A stretch of 7,850 bases of DNA. It comes from Actinomycetes bacterium. GTDB lineage: Bacteria > Actinomycetota > Acidimicrobiia > Acidimicrobiales > JAMCPL01. This document shows positions 1 through 4,410 of the stretch, piece by piece. Both the position numbers and the translations under genes were made by a program. The stretch spans positions 1-7,850 of the forward strand of contig JAJZWK010000074.1 of the NCBI GenBank assembly GCA_021846725.1, given 5' to 3'. How positions within the stretch are numbered: the first letter of the stretch is position 1; the number at the start of each line of letters is the position of its first letter. The notes beneath the pieces were generated by a model. That model did no database searches and had not been told where the DNA came from. It was given only the letters and a program-made list of their open reading frames with translations.

Positions 1-50
1 AAAATACATTCTATCCATCCGGCAGATATACCACAGAAATAACGCTTCAT
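1..50 (-). CDS. Putative gene start, truncated by the left window edge
   Basis: On the minus strand an ATG at 50-48 opens a frame that stays open to the window edge (16 visible residues, beginning MKRYFCGISAGW). It is preceded by a perfect AGGAGG at 66-61 with a 10-nt spacer, the strongest Shine-Dalgarno seen in the window, which is the main reason to call it. An alternative start at 72 in another frame is also open to the edge but has no ribosome binding site. The gene would lie 130 nt downstream of the RDD gene on the same strand. Too little protein is visible to assign a family. It could be a short spurious frame. Confidence 0.4.
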   Translation of the reverse strand, partial: MKRYFCGISAGWIECI

Positions 51-180
51 GCTCTTTTTCCCTCCTGTCCATTTGTAGTCATCCATGACTTGTTGTAACC
101 AACCATGCCATTAGAACGGTTTGCAGGTCACATTATTACGGTTAGATCACCTAATTTCGCAGGCACCCGCCTAGAGACAA
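51..180. other. Spacer between the RDD gene and the left-edge gene
   Basis: These 130 nt separate the RDD stop from the candidate start at 50. Apart from the Shine-Dalgarno, only tiny inverted repeats are visible: AGGC/GCCT with a 4-nt loop at 161-172, and TTAG/CTAA at about 142-154. Neither is followed by a T-run on the minus strand, so no terminator is called. No tRNA or convincing promoter was seen. Confidence 0.5.
61..66 (-). promoter_or_regulatory. Strong Shine-Dalgarno for the truncated left-edge gene
   Basis: The minus strand reads AGGAGG here (plus strand CCTCCT), followed by 10 nt and an ATG at 50. It decides between the start at 50 and the overlapping open frame starting at 72. Confidence 0.45.
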
Positions 181-981
181 TCAGCGAACGCTAATTACCT
201 GGCTCTTGCCGGCATAATCATGCCATGCACTCCATGAACGGCTCCACAGAGGAGAAAGCGCATTTATCACGCCGGGTATTATAAAGATAAAGAACAGTGC
301 TATGAACACAAAGCGCCTCAATAATGCTCTGGCAGCACCGAGTTGACCTCCCGTATCGGCATCTCTCGTAGCTATACCCAACGCCATCTTCCCTATAGTC
401 TGTCCCCTATTGCTCCCGTCAAGTAGCGCAAAGTATCCGAGTAAGACTACAAGCTCAAATACATAGATCGTAAAGAAATGTGCATCGAAGACGGGTAGGC
501 CGTTCTTGCCTGTCTTCAGGTTACCGGGGAAAAGTATACTAATCAGTACTGAGCTGACAATATCGATAAGTATGATATCAATGATATATGCGATAGCACG
601 CCTCCACCATGGGGCAATCGGACGGCCGAGAACATCAATATGTCCTGAACCGCGTACAGCCTGGTATGGCTGGCTACCGTACCCACTAAACTGATTGTAA
701 CCAAACCGGCTGCCATTATATTGCTCTTGGTAGCCCTGGTAGCCTTGGTAATCGCCACTACCGGCAGGACCGTCACCACTGTATGATTTACCGTTTACAC
801 GAGGAGCAGGAGAAGCAGATCTGCCATCGCCATCATCGCCGCCATCCTCATCGTGTCCCCATCCATCGCCTCTTCCTCCATTACCACGATCACCATTGCC
901 CTCATCACCCGAACCACCGGATCCATAAAACGGTGCACCTTCATAGGTAGGCTTTCGCTTCTCTCTATCTTTATCTGCCAT
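181..981 (-). CDS. RDD family membrane protein with low-complexity N-terminus
   Basis: A 266-residue protein. Residues about 119-266 form an RDD domain: the entry motif GRPIAPWWRRAIAYIID (Arg127/128, Asp135), a first membrane segment at about 130-151, a second at about 170-188, the conserved GQTIGKMALGI at 193-203, and a third segment at about 224-243 ending in a WHDYAGKSQVI motif with Asp255. RDD proteins are small multi-pass membrane proteins, mostly of unknown role; some are implicated in ion transport. Residues 1-115 are unusual: a charged start, a Gly/Asp-rich stretch (about 20-55) and a Tyr/Gln/Gly-rich stretch with GYQGYQ repeats (about 76-107), probably cytoplasmic and disordered. ATG 981 is chosen because the charged N-terminus follows directly. 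No Shine-Dalgarno is visible and an extended -10 ends 9 nt upstream, so the transcript may be nearly leaderless. Family sure, function unknown. Confidence 0.9.
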   Translation of the reverse strand: MADKDREKRKPTYEGAPFYGSGGSGDEGNGDRGNGGRGDGWGHDEDGGDDGDGRSASPAPRVNGKSYSGDGPAGSGDYQGYQGYQEQYNGSRFGYNQFSGYGSQPYQAVRGSGHIDVLGRPIAPWWRRAIAYIIDIILIDIVSSVLISILFPGNLKTGKNGLPVFDAHFFTIYVFELVVLLGYFALLDGSNRGQTIGKMALGIATRDADTGGQLGAARALLRRFVFIALFFIFIIPGVINALSPLWSRSWSAWHDYAGKSQVISVR

Positions 982-990
982 ATAATCACA

Positions 991-999
991 ATCTTAGCA
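991..999 (-). promoter_or_regulatory. Extended -10 promoter element of the RDD gene
   Basis: The minus strand reads TGCTAAGAT, an extended -10 (TGn followed by TAAGAT). It ends 9 nt before the ATG at 981. Transcription would start about 2-3 nt before or at the ATG, which fits the missing Shine-Dalgarno. No good -35 is seen, as often with TGn promoters. The match to the marP element on the other strand supports it. Confidence 0.5.
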
Positions 1000-1033
1000 G
1001 GCTCTATTAGTAGTAGGTACCGGGGACAGACCG

Positions 1034-1058
1034 AAACGGAGTAGAAAACGGAGTAGAA
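1034..1058. repeat. Perfect 12-bp tandem repeat in the divergent promoter region
   Basis: AAACGGAGTAGA occurs twice head to tail (1034-1045 and 1046-1057), with one extra matching A at 1058. It lies between the -10 elements of the RDD gene and marP, about 30-40 bp upstream of each. Directly repeated sites in a divergent promoter are a common operator arrangement, so a shared regulator is possible. No known regulator motif was recognised. Confidence 0.6.
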
Positions 1059-1082
1059 TACAAGTGCCACCGAATGGCATCA

Positions 1083-1091
1083 TGCTAAAAT
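1083..1091 (+). promoter_or_regulatory. Extended -10 promoter element of marP
   Basis: The sequence TGCTAAAAT is an extended -10 and differs by one base from the element of the divergent RDD gene. Predicted transcription start is near 1098, leaving a leader of about 12 nt before the ATG at 1110. No clear -35 and no Shine-Dalgarno are visible. Confidence 0.5.
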
Positions 1092-1109
1092 TTCGGTCAT
1101 TATGTATAT

Positions 1110-2282
1110 ATGACTTGGGTAGACCTCGTAATCTTGATACTTGTTGGGCTGGCTGCAGTGAGGGGGTTACGCCTCGGTGCCGTCCAACAGATACTCTCCT
1201 TTGGCGGCTTCTGGCTCGGTCTATTTCTGGGAGCACTGGTTGCACCTTTTTTTGCACATACAGTATCCTCTCCGGAACTAAAAGCAATAATAGTAATAGT
1301 CACCGTACTCGGAGCAGCAACTATAGTGGGTGCTTTGGGACGTATTGCAGGGTCATTTTTCGCTACAGCGTTACGCCGTATACATCTCGGAGGCGTAGAC
1401 ACCGTACTTGGAGTAGGCGTTGCCGTAGTTGCTACCCTCCTTGCCTGCTGGCTGGTAGCCAGCTTTCTGGTCAATTCAAGATGGTCGGCACTTGACAGTG
1501 CCATAGGCGGCTCAAGGATCGTACAGGCCATGGATAAGATACTCCCCGCACCACCAACAATTTTTTCAAAGGTGGAAAATTACATGACCCAAGTCGGCTT
1601 CCCGGTTGCATTTGCGGGTATACCACCTCAAATAACGGGAAAGGTGACACTCCCTGATAACGCTCAGACTCGTTCCGCAGTACTGGCAGACGGACCATCT
1701 ACCGTAGAGATTGAAGGTCGCGCGTGTGGACTCATCCTGGAAGGGAGTGGATTCGTAGTAGCTCCCGGATACGTAGTGACCAATGCGCACGTCATTGCTG
1801 GAGAGGCACACACCTATGTACTCGAGAATGGCCAGCAGTATCCTGCTACGCCAGTACTGTACGATCCAAAACTGGATATATCACTACTCAGAGCACCCAC
1901 CTTCTCCAAACCTCCGTTAAAGCTGGATCCGCACCTGGTATCTGATGGGACAGCAAGTATCGTAATGGGTTATCCTGAAGATGGGCCATTCTCCTATAGT
2001 ACGGCCGGGGTGATGGCTCTTTACGACGCTAGAGGCTTGGACATCTACGGCAATACATACGTTACAAGGCAGATATATGGGCTTAAAGCCATAGTAAGAC
2101 CTGGAAATTCCGGTGGCCCACTCGCTGAGCCTGACGGTATGGTAATTGGAGTCGTGTTTGCCCGCTCGACCACCAATTCTCAAGTGGGATATGCAATAGC
2201 TTCACCTGCTGTCTTGTCTACTATCTCCCCAGCTCTGCACGATACTTCAAGAGTCTCTACCATGGGATGCACGAACGCATAA
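1110..2282 (+). CDS. marP: MarP-type periplasmic serine protease (CvpA-trypsin fusion)
   Basis: A 390-residue membrane-anchored serine protease. Residues 1-121 form a CvpA-like domain with four membrane segments (about 3-20, 26-48, 59-79, 98-121). A linker follows, then a trypsin/HtrA-like domain from about 195. The triad is intact: His227 in TNAHV, Asp256 in DPKLDISLL, Ser334 in PGNSGGP. Cys206 and Cys387 match the regulatory disulfide pair of M. tuberculosis MarP (Rv3671c); from memory of that protein, triad and cysteines all sit 8-9 residues earlier here, at almost the same total length. MarP acts outside the membrane, is activated by acid and oxidation, and protects against acid stress by processing a peptidoglycan hydrolase (RipA in mycobacteria). 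No PDZ domain is present. ATG 1110 is the first start after an in-frame stop at 1086. The final codons, including Cys387, lie in a sequence repeated twice downstream. Confidence 0.93.
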   Translation: MTWVDLVILILVGLAAVRGLRLGAVQQILSFGGFWLGLFLGALVAPFFAHTVSSPELKAIIVIVTVLGAATIVGALGRIAGSFFATALRRIHLGGVDTVLGVGVAVVATLLACWLVASFLVNSRWSALDSAIGGSRIVQAMDKILPAPPTIFSKVENYMTQVGFPVAFAGIPPQITGKVTLPDNAQTRSAVLADGPSTVEIEGRACGLILEGSGFVVAPGYVVTNAHVIAGEAHTYVLENGQQYPATPVLYDPKLDISLLRAPTFSKPPLKLDPHLVSDGTASIVMGYPEDGPFSYSTAGVMALYDARGLDIYGNTYVTRQIYGLKAIVRPGNSGGPLAEPDGMVIGVVFARSTTNSQVGYAIASPAVLSTISPALHDTSRVSTMGCTNA

Positions 2283-2286
2283 TGAG
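2264..2286 (+). repeat. Direct repeat copy 1, overlapping the marP stop codon
   Basis: Contains ATGCACGAACGCATAATGAG (2267-2286), found again exactly at 2341-2360 and 2414-2433. Copies 1 and 2 share 23 identical bases including a leading GGG. Copy 1 encodes the MarP C-terminus GCTNA and its stop, so the repeat most likely arose from the gene end. Confidence 0.85.
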
Positions 2287-2337
2287 TCAAGATAAATCGG
2301 AAGTTCTAAAATCGAGAATTCTTGAATAGACGAACAA

Positions 2338-2376
2338 GGGATGCACGAACGCATAATGAGATATGCAAGCACACTA
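2338..2376 (+). repeat. Direct repeat copy 2 in the marP-GH15 gap
   Basis: The same core as copy 1, starting 74 bp further on. It continues for 16 more bases in common with copy 3, so copies 2 and 3 match at 36 of 37 positions (G2365 versus A2438). It lies wholly in noncoding DNA. Confidence 0.85.
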
Positions 2377-2412
2377 CTGACAGCATCTATTTAGGCAAGA
2401 GCAGAGAGGCGA

Positions 2413-2449
2413 GATGCACGAACGCATAATGAGATATACAAGCACACTA
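2413..2449 (+). repeat. Direct repeat copy 3, abutting the GH15 ribosome binding site
   Basis: The third copy, 73 bp after copy 2. Its last base is the first A of the AAGGAG serving the GH15 gene, so this copy may represent the original marP-GH15 junction. Confidence 0.85.
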
Positions 2450-2454
2450 AGGAG
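2449..2454 (+). promoter_or_regulatory. Ribosome binding site that fixes the GH15 start
   Basis: AAGGAG with a 5-nt spacer to ATG 2460. The in-frame GTG at 2454 overlaps this site and so cannot be the start it serves. Confidence 0.75.
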
Positions 2455-2459
2455 TGAAG

Positions 2460-4349
2460 ATGGCACTTCCAATTGAAGACTACGGGATTATAGGTGATAC
2501 TCACACGGCGGCACTTGTGGGAAGGAACGGATCAATAGATTGGCTGTGCCTGCCAAGATTTGACTCGGAGGCGTGTTTTGCGGCACTGCTTGGAAATGAA
2601 TCGAACGGGTGCTGGAAGATAGCTCCAGCAGAGGGAGGTACGGCAACCAGGCGCCATTACATGGGAAACAGCCTAGTGCTGATCAGCGAGTTCGACACCG
2701 GGCAGGGAACGGTAAGACTGATTGATGCCATGCCTATACGCGAGGAACATCCCTGGGTAGTCAGGGTAGTAGAGGGCATCTCAGGAAGGGTGGACATGAG
2801 CATGTGTCTCACTATCCGATTTGGATACGGTCACACTATACCCTGGGTACATCGTTCAGATGGTCTATTGGTGGCGGTGGCGGGTCCCGATGCTCTAGCA
2901 CTGTGGACACCCGTGGAAACCAGAGGAGTCGATTACTCTACAGTGGCAGAGTTCAGTATATCTGAAGGACAGCGTATCCCATTTACCCTTTCATGGAGCC
3001 AATCACACGACAGCCCACCCAGACCTATAGATGCCTGGTACGCCATAGAGGACACCCGATCGTGCTGGGAGGAGTGGAGCTCTCACTGCAGCTTTGACGG
3101 AGAATGGGAAGATGCTGTGACACGCTCTCTCATTACATTGAAAGCACTCACCTACGAACCTACCGGAGGAATAGTTGCAGCTGTAACCGCCGGACTACCT
3201 GAGACATTGGGTGGGGAACGTAACTGGGACTACAGGTACTGCTGGCTGAGGGATGCCACCCTTACGCTTGGTGCACTGATGAGAAGTGGTTATCACGAAG
3301 AGGCTATTGCCTGGAGGGACTGGCTACTTAGAGCGATCGCAGGTGATCCATCCGATCTACAGATAATGTACGGTCCGGGTGGCGAAAGGAGGCTAGTTGA
3401 ATGGGAAGTTGATTGGCTGGATGGATACGAGGGATCTAAACCGGTGCGCATAGGCAATGCTGCATGCGATCAATACCAGCTTGATGTCTATGGTGAGGTT
3501 CTCTCTACGATGTACGAAGCCGCAAAAGTAGGCGATCCTCCAACTACGGCTACGTGGGGACTCACCGAAACTCTAATGGACTTCCTGGAAAATTCTTGGA
3601 CGAAGCCTGATGACGGGATATGGGAGGTAAGGGGACCTCAACGACATTTCACCCACTCAAAGGTGATGGCTTGGGCAGGCATAGATAAGGTAATCAAGAT
3701 GGCAGAAGAATTCTCACCCACTGTACTCGGAATGAGTGGAGATATTCCTCTGGACAGGTGGCGCAAAATGCGAAGTGCCATACACCGTGAGGTCATGGAG
3801 AAAGGATACAACCCCGAAGTTGGTGCATTTACGCAATACTACGGATCTACCGACCTTGATGCGAGTATACTCATGATCCCCCTAGTCGGCTTTCTACCCG
3901 CCAATGATAAGCGTATGGTCTCCACTATCAACGCCATAGAACGTGATCTCACCGAGGATGGGTTTGTCCTGCGATACAGAGCAGAGGACTCGGTCGAAAT
4001 AGACGGACTGCATGGCAAGGAAGGTGCATTCCTGGCGTGTTCGTTCTGGATGGCCGATTGCCTAGCTCTTATTGGACGACAAGCCGAGGCAAGGGCTCTA
4101 TTCGAACGGTTGCTGGGAATTAGAAACGATCTTGGATTGCTCTCCGAAGAATACGATATAGCTGCCAAACGGTTGGTGGGGAACTTCCCTCAGGCATTCT
4201 CGCATGTATCGTTGGTAAATGCGGCATACAATTTATCAGGGCACCCGCAGGCACATGAGATGCAAGGGAGTAAGCAGATGCTGCGCAAGGTCAGACAAGG
4301 GTCGCGACGAAAGAAGTCATCACTTCATCGCCGCCATAGTATATCCTAA
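2460..4349 (+). CDS. Glycoside hydrolase family 15 (trehalase/glucoamylase type)
   Basis: A 629-residue cytoplasmic enzyme (no signal peptide) that should hydrolyse terminal alpha-glucosidic bonds. The N-terminal beta-sandwich begins with the hallmark PIEDYGIIGDTHTAALVGRN and NGSIDWLCLPRFDS. An (alpha/alpha)6 barrel follows from about residue 215. Signature motifs are GGERNWDYRYCWLRDAT (about 251-267), DGIWEVRG with the likely catalytic acid Glu389, and GLLSEEYD with the likely base Glu563 or Glu564. Length is typical of bacterial GH15 proteins, which include actinobacterial trehalases; trehalose, glucan or isomaltose as substrate cannot be settled from motifs. ATG 2460 is chosen over GTG 2454 because the AAGGAG site overlaps the GTG. 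The last 35 or so residues form a basic Arg/Lys/Ser/His-rich tail outside the barrel. Ile codons favour ATA (11 of the first 21). Family certain, substrate open. Confidence 0.93.
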   Translation: MALPIEDYGIIGDTHTAALVGRNGSIDWLCLPRFDSEACFAALLGNESNGCWKIAPAEGGTATRRHYMGNSLVLISEFDTGQGTVRLIDAMPIREEHPWVVRVVEGISGRVDMSMCLTIRFGYGHTIPWVHRSDGLLVAVAGPDALALWTPVETRGVDYSTVAEFSISEGQRIPFTLSWSQSHDSPPRPIDAWYAIEDTRSCWEEWSSHCSFDGEWEDAVTRSLITLKALTYEPTGGIVAAVTAGLPETLGGERNWDYRYCWLRDATLTLGALMRSGYHEEAIAWRDWLLRAIAGDPSDLQIMYGPGGERRLVEWEVDWLDGYEGSKPVRIGNAACDQYQLDVYGEVLSTMYEAAKVGDPPTTATWGLTETLMDFLENSWTKPDDGIWEVRGPQRHFTHSKVMAWAGIDKVIKMAEEFSPTVLGMSGDIPLDRWRKMRSAIHREVMEKGYNPEVGAFTQYYGSTDLDASILMIPLVGFLPANDKRMVSTINAIERDLTEDGFVLRYRAEDSVEIDGLHGKEGAFLACSFWMADCLALIGRQAEARALFERLLGIRNDLGLLSEEYDIAAKRLVGNFPQAFSHVSLVNAAYNLSGHPQAHEMQGSKQMLRKVRQGSRRKKSSLHRRHSIS

Positions 4350-4361
4350 CGCTGATATACT
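4338..4361. repeat. 8-bp perfect inverted repeat around the GH15 stop codon
   Basis: AGTATATC (4338-4345) and GATATACT (4354-4361) are perfect complements across an 8-nt loop that contains the TAA stop. The stem is AT-rich and no T-run follows on either strand. It may add to termination in the convergent gap or affect mRNA 3' stability. Confidence 0.45.
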
Positions 4362-4367
4362 CTCCAT

Positions 4368-4400
4368 GACTGAAGCCATAGGCTTGCGCGAGGCTCAGTC
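4368..4400. terminator. Candidate bidirectional terminator hairpin between convergent genes
   Basis: GACTGA-A-GCC (4368-4377) pairs with GGCTCAGTC (4392-4400) as a 9-bp stem with one bulged A and a 14-nt loop. A competing stem GGCTTG/CAAGCC (4381-4386 with 4401-4406) overlaps it. The position between two converging stop codons (4349 and 4413) fits shared termination. Neither side has a U-run, so it is not a classical intrinsic terminator. Confidence 0.4.
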
Positions 4401-4410
4401 CAAGCCACAA

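Larger units (their letters stand above)
2283..2459 (+). other. Intergenic region between marP and the GH15 gene
   Basis: 177 nt filled largely by the repeat copies and the unique stretches between them. The first stretch holds TTCTAAAAT (2304-2312), similar to the -10 boxes upstream but lacking the TGn. It also holds a weak hairpin (AGTTCT with AGAATT, 7-nt loop) and an AGAATTCT palindrome. No T-rich terminator is seen, so co-transcription of GH15 with marP remains possible. Confidence 0.5.

Noticed and set aside
142..172. Small hairpins downstream of the RDD stop as a terminator
   Set aside because: The stems are only 4 bp and no T-run follows on the minus strand.
1100..1531. 143-residue open frame on the minus strand opposite marP
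   Set aside because: It overlaps the CvpA domain coding region antisense and has low-complexity Thr/Ala/Pro content typical of a shadow frame.
2352..2357. CATAAT inside each direct repeat as a reiterated -10 box
   Set aside because: It matches TATAAT at 5 of 6 positions, but no TGn precedes it and no -35 sits at proper spacing (the nearest TTGAAT is 24 bp away from copy 2).
2264..2449. The three direct repeats as a CRISPR array
   Set aside because: Only three copies, a 20-bp core, the first copy encodes the MarP C-terminus, spacers exceed 50 bp and no cas genes are present.
2454..2459. GTG at 2454 as the GH15 start
   Set aside because: It overlaps the Shine-Dalgarno AAGGAG, which is correctly spaced for the ATG at 2460.
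3839..4168. 109-residue open frame on the minus strand
   Set aside because: It is antisense to the conserved C-terminal barrel of the GH15 enzyme, including its catalytic-base motif; a shadow frame.
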